This document shows, in pieces, positions 1-8,773 of a stretch of DNA of 64,000 nucleotides. Position 1 is the first letter of the stretch. Every line of letters starts with the position of its first letter. Under the pieces are notes generated by a model. It searched no databases, was not told where the DNA came from, and saw only the letters and a program-made list of their open reading frames with translations. The translations under genes and the position numbers were made by a program. The DNA lies in NCBI RefSeq assembly GCF_905397435.1, contig NZ_CAJPVI010000041.1:23262-87261 (forward strand), given 5' to 3'. Source of the stretch: Cupriavidus numazuensis (GTDB lineage Bacteria > Pseudomonadota > Gammaproteobacteria > Burkholderiales > Burkholderiaceae).

Positions 1-20
1 TCCATCGCCAGCGCGCTCAC
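1..20 (-). CDS. possible 5' end of the next flagellar gene (off window)
   Basis: After the flhF stop (TGA at 19-17) the minus strand offers a GTG at 20-18 that overlaps this stop and an ATG at 5-3, both open to the window edge. In many flagellar clusters flhF is followed by flhG/fleN, a MinD-like ATPase that controls flagellar number. Only a handful of codons are visible, so the gene identity is inferred purely from the usual order. Confidence 0.25.
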
Positions 21-2407
21 GACACGACTCCCGGCGCGATGAGTTGGGGAAGTCCTGCCGCCACATCCGCTTGCGCTTGCACGGCCGGCTTCACGGACTC
101 GGCGGCCTCGACGGCCGGGCGGCCCGGATAGTTTTCGAGTACATCGAGCAAAGCCAGCAGGCGCCCCATGCCTTCATTCAGCACCGAACCCGGCACCGCT
201 GCGCCGCCGGGCTGTCGCGCAGCCGTGCGGCCGGCAAGGCGAGCCAGGAAGGCCGGCGCAGTGGCCGTGGGCGCATGTTCGAGGCGCAGCACCGTCAGAC
301 CGAGCTGAAGCGCGGCCAGACTGCCGCCAGCGGCGCTGGCGCTTTCGCCATCCTGCGCGAAATGATCGAGCGCGTGGCGCAGCGTGCGGAACTGCGCTTC
401 AGCGTTGTCCGCCCACAGCGCCCAGCGCGCCGCGTGCGCGGCCTGGCCTGACAACTGCGGGTCGCACAGCAGGTAGCGCGTATCGAGCAGTTCGCCCGAC
501 GCGTGATCGACCATTCTTGCAATCACAAGATGGGCGTCGATGCCGCCTTCCGGTGCACCGCGGCCACGCACAGGGCCTTCCGGCACGCGGACATCTGCGG
601 TGGCGAGCCACTGCACGGCTTCGCGGCCACGTACGGTGAACTCGCCCATGGCGTGGAACGTGAGCGTTTCGGCAAGGGCATCCAGCTTCCACGCAGTGCC
701 GCCGCTGATCACGCGCGCCGTCTTGCGTGTGGCAGCGACCCAGCGCTCGCCGGACTGCTGCCAGCGCGCCAGCGTGGCGCCGGCCGGCAGCGCATCCAGC
801 ATATGCACGACGGGCCGCGCCGCGCCAAGGGTGGCGCGCAGCGTGGCGGCCTCGGCATCGGCGTCGCCCATGGCCTGGCCGGCACGCCCGGCAGGCGTGA
901 CCGTGGCCGCCAGCGGCATGCCATTGCGGTCGCCGAGCCACAGCGTATGCAGCATCGACTGCGGCGCACGGCGTCCCGGCACTGGCACCTGCAGCGTGGC
1001 CGTCAGCGACAGCACGAAGTGCTCGCATTCGCGGTTCACGTCGCGGCAAACCGCTTCGCGCACCTGCTGCGCCATCGGCCGCAGTGCGGACGTATCGGCC
1101 GTGCGCTGCTGCCAGAGCTGGCGCGCCAGGTCGAAGCCATGCTGCGCGGCATTGAGTTCATTTACGCACTGGCCCAGCGCGTCCGCGCTGTCGGTCAGCG
1201 ACCGCAGCACATCGTCGGCGCCGCCCTGGCGGCCCGGCGCCTCGTCGAGGGTGCCGGCCTGGCGCCGTGCAGCATCTGCATCGGCAAACACCGAGCCACG
1301 GCGCGGCGTCAGGAAGGCACGCTCGACCAGCGAGGCGCCTTGCGCAAGCTCCAGGTGTTCCGGCACGCGCTGTCCGGTGGACACGTAGAACACAGGCAGG
1401 CGATGGCGAATCACGACGTCGAGCACGGAGCCCAGATGCGTGGCTTCGTCGAGCTTGCTGATGATGCAGCCATCGACGCCACCGCCTTCCGGTACCGCGT
1501 CATGGCGGTAAGCATGCACCACTTCATTGAGCGTATCGCCGTGGCTGGCACCGTTGAGCAGCAGCACGCGCTGCACCGGCGCCTGCACACCAGCGAGCAT
1601 GGCGATCTGCTCCGACAGATTGCGGTCACGCTGACTCATGCCGACGGTGTCGATGATCACCAGGTGCTTGTCTTTCATCGCCGCGAGCGCGAAGCGCAGG
1701 TCGGCCGCATCCTTCACCGCGTGCACGGGCACGCCGAGAATATCGCCATAGATGCGCAGCTGTTCATGCGCGCCGATACGGAAGCTGTCGGTAGTCAGCA
1801 GTGCAAGACGCTCCGGGCCGTGCCGCAGCACGTAGCGCGCCGCCAGCTTGGCTGTCGTGGTGGTCTTGCCCACGCCCGTCGGACCGATCAGCGCCAGCAC
1901 GCCGCCCTGGTCGAACAGTGTGTCTTCGTTGTCGAGTACGGGCACCTTGCTGGCCAGCTCGCCACGAATCCACGTCATGGCAGCGGGACGGTCGTAGCCC
2001 ACCGGCAGCCGCGCCAGCAGCGTGCGCGAAAGCTGTGCCGAGAAGCCGGCCCCGACCATCCACGCGAACAGCGATTCCCGCAGCGGATCACCATTGGAAA
2101 CCGCGCCAGCGGCCGCGGCGGGGGCCAGCCCGGCCAATTGCCGTTCGAACATGGCACGCATGGACTGCAGTTCGCCGCGCAGGTCGTCGATGGCAGCCGG
2201 CTCGGGCGCGGCCACGACCGGCTCGGGCGCCACGTAGACCTGCGCGCCGGCCGATGCGGCGCTCAGGTCGGTGTCGCGCATGGCGACGATCTCCACGCCG
2301 CCATCGATGGTCCGGTTGGACAGCACCACGGCGTCGGGGCCCATGGCCTCGCGCACCTTGCGCATGGCTTCACGGCCATTGGCCGCCACGAATTTCGCTA
2401 CGCTCAT
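17..2407 (-). CDS. flhF: flagellar biosynthesis GTPase FlhF with long C-terminal extension
   Basis: FlhF is an SRP-type GTPase that marks the pole or site where the flagellum is built and recruits the basal body. The N-terminal residues (MSVAKFVAAN) and the P-loop GPTGVGKTTT near residue 174, followed by TTDSFRIGAHEQL and IDTVGMSQRD, are the hallmarks of this family. The ATG at 2407 is chosen because GAGGAACG sits 4-11 bases upstream, inside the end of flhA; an in-frame GTG at 2425 lacks this. At 796 residues it is much longer than classical FlhF (about 370-450): roughly 400 residues follow the GTPase core, rich in Ala/Leu with no motif that I recognise. It is the last gene visible of the flhB-flhA-flhF run. 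Confidence 0.93.
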   Translation of the reverse strand: MSVAKFVAANGREAMRKVREAMGPDAVVLSNRTIDGGVEIVAMRDTDLSAASAGAQVYVAPEPVVAAPEPAAIDDLRGELQSMRAMFERQLAGLAPAAAAGAVSNGDPLRESLFAWMVGAGFSAQLSRTLLARLPVGYDRPAAMTWIRGELASKVPVLDNEDTLFDQGGVLALIGPTGVGKTTTTAKLAARYVLRHGPERLALLTTDSFRIGAHEQLRIYGDILGVPVHAVKDAADLRFALAAMKDKHLVIIDTVGMSQRDRNLSEQIAMLAGVQAPVQRVLLLNGASHGDTLNEVVHAYRHDAVPEGGGVDGCIISKLDEATHLGSVLDVVIRHRLPVFYVSTGQRVPEHLELAQGASLVERAFLTPRRGSVFADADAARRQAGTLDEAPGRQGGADDVLRSLTDSADALGQCVNELNAAQHGFDLARQLWQQRTADTSALRPMAQQVREAVCRDVNRECEHFVLSLTATLQVPVPGRRAPQSMLHTLWLGDRNGMPLAATVTPAGRAGQAMGDADAEAATLRATLGAARPVVHMLDALPAGATLARWQQSGERWVAATRKTARVISGGTAWKLDALAETLTFHAMGEFTVRGREAVQWLATADVRVPEGPVRGRGAPEGGIDAHLVIARMVDHASGELLDTRYLLCDPQLSGQAAHAARWALWADNAEAQFRTLRHALDHFAQDGESASAAGGSLAALQLGLTVLRLEHAPTATAPAFLARLAGRTAARQPGGAAVPGSVLNEGMGRLLALLDVLENYPGRPAVEAAESVKPAVQAQADVAAGLPQLIAPGVVS

Positions 2408-2417
2408 CTTGCGTTCC

Positions 2418-4499
2418 TCACGCACCGATCATTGCGGTAATGCGGATATTGCGGTTGTCCGGCACTTCGGCATGGGACAACACCCTCAGCTGCGGCATGG
2501 TGCGACGCAGGAAGCGCGCCATCAGCGGGCGCAGTTGCGACGGCACCAGCAACACCGGATCCAGGCCCATCTGCTCCTGGCGGCTCACGGCGCCCTGCGT
2601 CTGCTGCAGCAGCGCATCGGCCAGGCCCGGCTCGATACCGCCGCCATTGGTCAGCGCCTGCGACAGCACGCGCTCCAGGCCTGCATCGAGGCCGATCACC
2701 TGCAGGTCGGCACCATTGGGGAACAGCTGCTGCGTGATCGCGCGGCCCAGCGCCTGGCGCACCAGCGCGGTCAGCTCGTTCGGATCGCTGATCTTCGGCG
2801 CATGCTCGGCGAGCACATCCAGGATGGTGCGCATGTCGCGGATCGGCACGCCTTCGTCCAGCAGGTTCTGCAGGATCTTCTGCAGCGCCGTCAGCGAGAT
2901 GGTCTTGGGCACCAGGTCCTCGGTCAGCTTGGGCGCTTCCTTGGCGATGCGATCGATCAGCATCTGCACTTCCTGGCGGCCCAGCAGTTCGGCGGCGTGC
3001 ATGTGGATCAGATGGTTCAGGTGCGTGGCGACCACCGTGCTCGCATCCACCACGGTGTAGCCGAACGCCTGCGCCTGCTCCTTCATGCCGGCATCGATCC
3101 ACACGGCTTCCAGGCCGAAGGCCGGGTCACGCGTGGCGGTGCCCGGCAGCGTGCCGCTGACCTGGCCGGGGTTGATCGCCATCCACTGTCCGGGCATGGC
3201 CTCGCCACGCCCGATCTCGACGCCCTTGAGCGTGATGCGGTACGCATTGGGCTTCAGTTCCAGGTTGTCGCGGATATGCACGACGGGCACCAGGAAGCCG
3301 ATTTCCTGCGCCACCTTCTTGCGGATGCTCTTGATGCGGCCCAGTAGTTCGCCGTCCTGCGCGCGGTCCACCAGCGTGATCAGTCGATAGCCCACTTCCA
3401 TGCCGAGCGGGTCCACCAGCGTGACGTCGTCCCAGCTCGCTTCGGTCGATTCCTGCGCTGCGGCGGGCGCGCGCTCCTCGCGCTGCTTGGTCTGCTGCGC
3501 GGTGGCCTCGCGGCGCGTCAGGTAGCGTCCCAGCCAGATCAGGCTGCCCGCCAGCACCAGGAATGCGAAATGCGGCATGCCCGGGATGATGCCCATCATG
3601 CCGATGATGCCGGCGGTCAGGTACAGCACGCGCGGGTTGGCGAAAAGCTGGCCCGTGAGTTGCTCGCCGACGTCCTGCTCGTTCGACACGCGCGACACGA
3701 TCACACCGGCCGCGGTCGAGATCACCAGCGCCGGAATCTGCGCGACCAGGCCATCGCCAATGGTCAGCAGCGTGTAGTTGTGCACGGCGGTGCCAAAGTC
3801 CAGGTCGTGCTGGACCATGCCGACCACCATGCCGGCGGCGACGTTGATGAACATGATCAGCAGGCCGGCGACGGCATCGCCGCGCACGAACTTGCTGGCA
3901 CCGTCCATGGCGCCGTAGAAGTCGGATTCCTGCGCCACTTCGGCGCGGCGCTTCTTGGCCTGCTCTTCATTGATCAGGCCGGCGTTCAGGTCGGCGTCGA
4001 TCGACATCTGCTTGCCGGGCATGGAGTCCAGCATGAAACGCGCGCCCACTTCGGCGATACGGCCCGCACCCTTGGTAATCACCATGAAGTTGATCACCAC
4101 CAGGATCGCGAACACCACGATACCGACGGCGAAGTTGCCGCCGACCAGGAAGTGGCCGAACGCCTCGATCACCTTGCCGGCCGCGTCCGGGCCGGTATGG
4201 CCTTCGAGCAGCACCACGCGCGTGGACGCCACGTTGAGCGACAGGCGCAACAGTGTGGTGAACAGCAGCACTGCCGGGAACGCCGCGAAATCGAGCGGCT
4301 TCTGCGTGTACATGCTGACCAGCAGCACCATGATGGCCAGCGCGATATTGAACGTGAACAGCAGGTCCAGCACGAACGCCGGCAGGGGCAGGACCATCAT
4401 GCCGAGGATCATGACGATCAGCAGCGGCCCGGTCATTGCCTTGAGCTGGCCCGCATCGCGCAGGCCCGGCAGTTTCATCAGGGAGTTCAGAGCGTTCAT
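2418..4499 (-). CDS. flhA: flagellar export apparatus membrane protein FlhA
   Basis: FlhA forms the nonameric export gate of the flagellar type III secretion system; its cytoplasmic ring docks substrate-chaperone complexes. The 693 residues match the usual length. The N-terminal half carries about eight membrane segments and the conserved FHIPEP-type region (FPAVLLFTTLLRLSLNVAST, then GARFMLDSMPGKQMSIDADL), and the C-terminal half is the soluble ring domain. Its ATG overlaps the flhB stop by four bases (ATGA), which suggests translational coupling. Confidence 0.97.
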   Translation of the reverse strand: MNALNSLMKLPGLRDAGQLKAMTGPLLIVMILGMMVLPLPAFVLDLLFTFNIALAIMVLLVSMYTQKPLDFAAFPAVLLFTTLLRLSLNVASTRVVLLEGHTGPDAAGKVIEAFGHFLVGGNFAVGIVVFAILVVINFMVITKGAGRIAEVGARFMLDSMPGKQMSIDADLNAGLINEEQAKKRRAEVAQESDFYGAMDGASKFVRGDAVAGLLIMFINVAAGMVVGMVQHDLDFGTAVHNYTLLTIGDGLVAQIPALVISTAAGVIVSRVSNEQDVGEQLTGQLFANPRVLYLTAGIIGMMGIIPGMPHFAFLVLAGSLIWLGRYLTRREATAQQTKQREERAPAAAQESTEASWDDVTLVDPLGMEVGYRLITLVDRAQDGELLGRIKSIRKKVAQEIGFLVPVVHIRDNLELKPNAYRITLKGVEIGRGEAMPGQWMAINPGQVSGTLPGTATRDPAFGLEAVWIDAGMKEQAQAFGYTVVDASTVVATHLNHLIHMHAAELLGRQEVQMLIDRIAKEAPKLTEDLVPKTISLTALQKILQNLLDEGVPIRDMRTILDVLAEHAPKISDPNELTALVRQALGRAITQQLFPNGADLQVIGLDAGLERVLSQALTNGGGIEPGLADALLQQTQGAVSRQEQMGLDPVLLVPSQLRPLMARFLRRTMPQLRVLSHAEVPDNRNIRITAMIGA

Positions 4500-5638
4500 G
4501 CGCGGCTTTCCGGAACGGCGAGTTCATCCGGCACCAGGAGATCGCTAGGCGCCGACGGCTGCGGGCCTTGCGAGTAGTGCCAGTGTTTCAGTTGATAGAC
4601 CCAGGCCAGGACTTCAGCCACGGCGGTATAGAGGCCGGCCGGGATTTCCTGGCCCAGGTCCACATGGCGGTGCAGCGCGCGCGCCAGCGGCGGCGCGGAC
4701 ATCAGCGGAATGCGGTGTTCGGCAGCGAGTTCGCGGATGCGCGCTGCCACTTCATCGGTACCCTTTGCAATCACGCGCGGTGCGCTCATGCGGCCTTCCT
4801 CGTAGCGCAGCGCCACGGCGAAGTGGGTCGGGTTGGTCACCACGACATCGGCCTTGGGCACCTCCTGCATCATCCGGCGCCGCGCCATGGCGCGCTGCTG
4901 CTGGCGGATGCGGCCCTTGATGTGCGGATCGCCTTCGCTTTCCTTGAATTCCTGCTTGACCTCTTCCTTGCTCATGCGCAGCTTCTTGAAGTGCTCCCAG
5001 AACTGCCAGGGCACATCGATGGCCGCAACCAGCAGCAGAGAGAGCACCACGGGCACGCAGCAGCGCAGCACCATGTCGAGCAGATGCAGCAAGGCTTCCT
5101 GGACCGGCGCGTTCATCAGCGCGATTGCGTCGGGCAGCCGGTGCCACACGACCCAGGCGCCGACGCTGCCGACCAGCAGCGACTTGGCGATGGCCTTGAC
5201 CAGTTCCGCGAGGGAATGTACGGAGAACATCCGGCCCAGGCCGGACATCGGCGACATGCGGCCGAAATTCGGCATCAGCGCCTTGGTCGAGAACGTCCAG
5301 CCGCCCATCAGCAGCGGCGCGGCCACCGCGGCCACGCCGAACAGCAGCAGCAGCGGCATGAACGCGAGCAGGCTTTCCCAGATCACGTTGGCGAAACGCG
5401 ACAGCATGCGCGACGTGTCGAAGGCGGTGGCCGGCTCGAAGCGCAGCGACTGCCGCATGACCGTGTCCAGCGTGCGGCCGATCGTGCCACCGAGCGTCCA
5501 CAGGCCGATCACGCCGGTCATCAGCATGATGAACGTGGCGAGTTCGCGCGAGCGAACGACCTGCCCCTCCTCGCGCGCCTTTTCCAGGCGCCGGGGTGAG
5601 GCGGGTTCGGTCTTCTCGAGATCGCTTTCGTCGGACAT
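4496..5638 (-). CDS. flhB: flagellar export switch protein FlhB
   Basis: FlhB is the membrane switch that changes export specificity from rod/hook to filament proteins. It has 380 residues, four membrane segments in the first half, and a cytoplasmic tail with the autocleavage motif NPTH at residues 269-272, where the family cleaves between N and P. It opens the flhB-flhA-flhF unit, 267 bases downstream of cheZ, so it may have its own FlhDC-dependent promoter; I see no clear box. SwrB/HrpU-type paralogues are unlikely given the flagellar neighbours. Confidence 0.97.
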   Translation of the reverse strand: MSDESDLEKTEPASPRRLEKAREEGQVVRSRELATFIMLMTGVIGLWTLGGTIGRTLDTVMRQSLRFEPATAFDTSRMLSRFANVIWESLLAFMPLLLLFGVAAVAAPLLMGGWTFSTKALMPNFGRMSPMSGLGRMFSVHSLAELVKAIAKSLLVGSVGAWVVWHRLPDAIALMNAPVQEALLHLLDMVLRCCVPVVLSLLLVAAIDVPWQFWEHFKKLRMSKEEVKQEFKESEGDPHIKGRIRQQQRAMARRRMMQEVPKADVVVTNPTHFAVALRYEEGRMSAPRVIAKGTDEVAARIRELAAEHRIPLMSAPPLARALHRHVDLGQEIPAGLYTAVAEVLAWVYQLKHWHYSQGPQPSAPSDLLVPDELAVPESRA

Positions 5639-5857
5639 CCACGCTCCGGTGACAGGACAGTCAGGCAGGCAAAGGCCGCCATGGGTCAGCGAGGATTATC
5701 GAAGCGCGCCCGGACGGGCATTAAGCGGAAAAGGCGGGGGATTTCGGTGCTGTTTGGAAAATGAGCACCGGCAGGGAGTTAACGGCACCTGGCGGCACCG
5801 ACTTTAGGGCAGGAATGGAGAGAGCGGCACCGGAAGGGCCGCCTGGCAACTACCGGG

Positions 5858-5888
5858 CTCCCCTCTTCCACGTGATGGAAGAGGGGAG
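5858..5888 (-). terminator. perfect hairpin downstream of cheZ
   Basis: CTCCCCTCTTCCA (5858-5870) pairs perfectly with TGGAAGAGGGGAG (5876-5888) around a CGTGA loop. It lies 18 bases after the cheZ stop in the 267-base gap before flhB. No U-run follows on the minus strand, so it may be a weak terminator or an mRNA 3'-end stabiliser. The rest of the gap (5639-5857) shows no gene. Confidence 0.6.
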
Positions 5889-5905
5889 AAACCGGAAGAA
5901 GCCGC

Positions 5906-6538
5906 TCAGAAGCCCAGGCTGGCGAGCAGGTCGTCGACCTGCGACTGGTCGGAAACCACGTCCGCCTTGCCTTCCGGGTTGATCTGCGGGCCGTTGAGCA
6001 GCGTTGCGGCTTGCGCTTCGGAGCGTCGCTCGCTAGGCACGTTCTCGATCAGGACCTGCAGCAGCTCATGCTCGAGCGTGCGGATCATGTCCATCATCTT
6101 CTTGATGACCTGCCCGGTCAGATCCTGGAAGTCCTGGGCCATCATGATGTCCAGCAGGTGGCTGCCAGTGGCGCGGGCCTGCTTCGGCACCTCGGTCAGG
6201 AATTCGCGCGTGTCGAGCACCAGGGCACGGGCATCGCCGAGCTCCACCGGCGTCTCGAACCACGCGTCCCAGCGCTTGTCCAGCGCTTCGGCCTGCTGTT
6301 CAAGACCGGACTGGATCGGCTGCGCCAGTTCCACGGCATTGAGCGTACGCTCCGCCGCTTGTTCCGTCATGGCCGCAATGTAGTTCAGGCGGTCGCGCGC
6401 ATCCGGAATAGCCTGGGCGGCGCGCTCGATTTCCTTGTCCAGGCCGAGCTCGCGCATGTTGTCGCGCAGCATCCGCGTCAGGTTGCCGATGCGGGTGATC
6501 AGTTGCTCTGCGGAATCGTGGGGAAGAGTCGCAGTCAT
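5906..6538 (-). CDS. cheZ: CheY-P phosphatase CheZ
   Basis: CheZ speeds dephosphorylation of CheY-P and so ends the switching signal. The ATG at 6538 (MTATLPHDS) gives 210 residues, the normal length. The protein is a long helical hairpin with the catalytic region MAQDFQDLTGQVIKKMMD, whose Gln (DFQDLTGQ) corresponds to the catalytic Gln147 of E. coli, and a C-terminal helix DQSQVDDLLASLGF that binds CheY. It sits 16 bases after cheY. Its presence suggests enteric-type signal termination. Confidence 0.96.
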   Translation of the reverse strand: MTATLPHDSAEQLITRIGNLTRMLRDNMRELGLDKEIERAAQAIPDARDRLNYIAAMTEQAAERTLNAVELAQPIQSGLEQQAEALDKRWDAWFETPVELGDARALVLDTREFLTEVPKQARATGSHLLDIMMAQDFQDLTGQVIKKMMDMIRTLEHELLQVLIENVPSERRSEAQAATLLNGPQINPEGKADVVSDQSQVDDLLASLGF

Positions 6539-6554
6539 GGGACGCTCCTTGGCT

Positions 6555-6941
6555 TCAGCCGCCCAGCTTCTCGAAGATCTTGGTGATCTTCTCGTCCAGC
6601 GTGGCAGCGGTGAACGGCTTGACCACATAGCCGTTGGCGCCGGCCTGTGCGGCGGCAATGATGTTTTCCTTCTTGGCCTCGGCCGTCACCATCAGCACCG
6701 GGGTCTTGCCGATCGCGGCGTCGGCGCGGATCGCCTGCAGCATGCTCAGGCCGTCCATATTGGGCATGTTCCAGTCCGAGATCACGAACTGGAAGCTGCC
6801 GTCCTTGGCCTTCTCCAGGCCGGCGGCGCCATCCTCGGCTTCGTCGACATTGTTGAAGCCCAGTTCCTTGAGCAGGTTGCGGATGATCCGACGCATGGTC
6901 GGGAAGTCGTCGACCACGAGGATCTTGATGTTCTTGTCCAC
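6555..6941 (-). CDS. cheY: chemotaxis response regulator CheY
   Basis: Single receiver domain of 128 residues that, when phosphorylated by CheA, binds FliM and changes flagellar rotation. The acidic pocket D11/D12, phospho-acceptor D56 (ISDWNMP), T86 and K108 (VKPF) are all present. It is very close to enteric CheY in sequence. A gap of 85 bases separates it from cheB upstream, and cheZ follows directly. Confidence 0.97.
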   Translation of the reverse strand: MDKNIKILVVDDFPTMRRIIRNLLKELGFNNVDEAEDGAAGLEKAKDGSFQFVISDWNMPNMDGLSMLQAIRADAAIGKTPVLMVTAEAKKENIIAAAQAGANGYVVKPFTAATLDEKITKIFEKLGG

Positions 6942-7026
6942 TTTGAAGGCTCCGGTAGATGCAGTTGTGGAATGTCGTTTGGTTTTCAGGCCCGCCCCGC
7001 CGGGGACAAGCCTCGGACCTGTTGTC

Positions 7027-8097
7027 TCAGACCCGTTGCGCGCGGGTCCCGTAAGTGGCCAGGCGCGCCATCACGCGCTGGGTCATCGAGTGCAGGGGCA
7101 CTACTTCATGCACGCCGCCGGCGGCAATCGCCTCCTTCGGCATGCCAAACACGATGCAGGTACTTTCGTCCTGCGCCAGGTTATAGGCACCGGCCTCGCG
7201 CATGCGCAGCATGCCCTTGGCACCGTCCTTGCCCATACCGGTCAGGATCACCCCGATCACGTTCTTGCCGCCATGCTCGGCGGCAGAATCGAACAGCACG
7301 TCCACCGACGGACGATGGCGGTTGACCGGCGCTTCCTGCGACAGGTGCGCCACGTAGTTGGCGCCGCTGCGCGCCAGGCGCAGGTGCGAGTCGCCGGGGG
7401 CGATGTAGGCATAGCCGGGCAGCACGCGTTCGCCGTGCTCCGCTTCCTTCACCGTGATGCGGCACAGCCCGTCGAGCCGCTGTGCGAACGAGCGCGTAAA
7501 GCCGGCCGGCATATGCTGCACGATCAGCACGGCGGGGCTGTCCGGCGGCAGCGGCATCAGGAAGTCCTTGATCGCTTCCGTGCCGCCCGTCGACGCGCCC
7601 AGGATGATCAGCTTCTCGGTCGACAGCAGCGGGCTGCGCAGCATCGGCGTGGCCGGCGTGCCGGACGCGGCCTGCGGTGCCTGGCGCACGCGCGCGCGCG
7701 ATGCGGCGCGGATCTTGTCCGCGATGGTGTCGGTGTACTCCATCAGGCCGTCGCGGATGCCGAGCTTGGGCTTGGTGACGAAGTCGACCGCGCCCAACTC
7801 CAGCGCACGCATGGTGATCTCGGAACCGCGCTCGGTCAGCGACGACACCATCAACACGGGCATCGGGCGCAGCCGCATCAGCCGCTCGAGGAAATCGAGC
7901 CCGTCCATGCGCGGCATTTCGACGTCGAGCGTCAGCACGTCGGGGTTCAGCTGCTTGATCATCTCGCGCGCGACGAGCGGATCGGGCGCAGTCCCAACCA
8001 CCTCCATGTCGGGCTGGCTGTTGATGATCTCCGTCATCAGGCTGCGGATCAGCGCGGAATCATCCACGCACAACACCTTGATCTTCGCGGCAGTCAT
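7027..8097 (-). CDS. cheB: chemotaxis protein-glutamate methylesterase/deamidase CheB
   Basis: CheB removes methyl groups from transducer glutamates, with CheA-dependent activation. The receiver domain (residues about 5-125) has D58 as the acceptor (LTLDVEMPRMDG). The C-terminal esterase domain has catalytic S169 in LGASTGG, H195 in VQHMP, and an Asp in the GMGKDGAKG loop. The ATG at 8097 (MTAAKIKVL) gives 356 residues; the open frame extends upstream but without homology. It is followed by cheY and preceded by cheD. Confidence 0.97.
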   Translation of the reverse strand: MTAAKIKVLCVDDSALIRSLMTEIINSQPDMEVVGTAPDPLVAREMIKQLNPDVLTLDVEMPRMDGLDFLERLMRLRPMPVLMVSSLTERGSEITMRALELGAVDFVTKPKLGIRDGLMEYTDTIADKIRAASRARVRQAPQAASGTPATPMLRSPLLSTEKLIILGASTGGTEAIKDFLMPLPPDSPAVLIVQHMPAGFTRSFAQRLDGLCRITVKEAEHGERVLPGYAYIAPGDSHLRLARSGANYVAHLSQEAPVNRHRPSVDVLFDSAAEHGGKNVIGVILTGMGKDGAKGMLRMREAGAYNLAQDESTCIVFGMPKEAIAAGGVHEVVPLHSMTQRVMARLATYGTRAQRV

Positions 8098-8119
8098 AGT
8101 CGTTCTGCTTTCGATTTGT

Positions 8120-8773
8120 TCAGGATGACGTCCGGGACGCCGAAGCGCGCGTGAACAGCTCGCCACCACGCGCCGGCGCCGTGCCGGACGTGGCGATGGC
8201 GCGCGCCAGCGCGCGCTCGTCGCGCTCCACCGACACCTGGTCGTCCTGGCGCGTCAGGCGGCGCACCAGTGCCAGGCCGGTGATCGGGAAATAGCTCACG
8301 CGGCGCGCATGCGGGCCGCGCAGGTCCTGCGCCGCCACGCGGATTTCCTCGGTCTTCAGATAGCGCAGCACGAAGTCCGCGTTGCGGTCGCCAATGTTCA
8401 GCGTGGTCATGTTGGCAAGCACCGCGCCGCCACCGAAGACCTTGGCCTCAAGCCGTTCGCGCCGCGCACCCATCTTGAGCAGCTCGTTGATCAGCACTTC
8501 GAGCGCATAGCAGCCGTAGCGCATCGACGCGGACAGCATGCGGTCCGCGGTGCCGCCCTCATCATCCGGCAGCATGAAGTGGTTCATGCCGCCCACGCCG
8601 GCCTTCTCGTCGCGGATGCACGCCGCCACGCAAGACCCGAGCACGGTCGTCAGCACCACGTCCTCGCCGGTCACGTAGTACTCGTTGGGCAGCAGCTTGA
8701 TGGCCTGGCGCTCGAACTCGCGGTCGAAATACTTGCGCGTCGCAATGGCTTCGGGAAGATGAGGCGTACGCAT
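8120..8773 (-). CDS. cheD: chemoreceptor glutamine deamidase CheD
   Basis: CheD deamidates specific glutamines in transducers, and in some species it works with CheC. The catalytic Cys is in TVLGSCVAACI, and the His is in GGMNHFMLP. The ATG at 8773 shares one base with the cheR stop (TGATG), so translation is probably coupled. With 217 residues it is near the usual length. No cheC is seen in this window, while cheZ is present, as in many beta-proteobacteria. Confidence 0.95.
   Translation of the reverse strand: MRTPHLPEAIATRKYFDREFERQAIKLLPNEYYVTGEDVVLTTVLGSCVAACIRDEKAGVGGMNHFMLPDDEGGTADRMLSASMRYGCYALEVLINELLKMGARRERLEAKVFGGGAVLANMTTLNIGDRNADFVLRYLKTEEIRVAAQDLRGPHARRVSYFPITGLALVRRLTRQDDQVSVERDERALARAIATSGTAPARGGELFTRASASRTSS

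Noticed and set aside
503..2440. Long plus-strand open frame (645 codons) opposite flhF
   Set aside because: It is antisense to a strongly supported gene, His/Arg-rich without domain likeness, and a typical shadow in high-G+C DNA.
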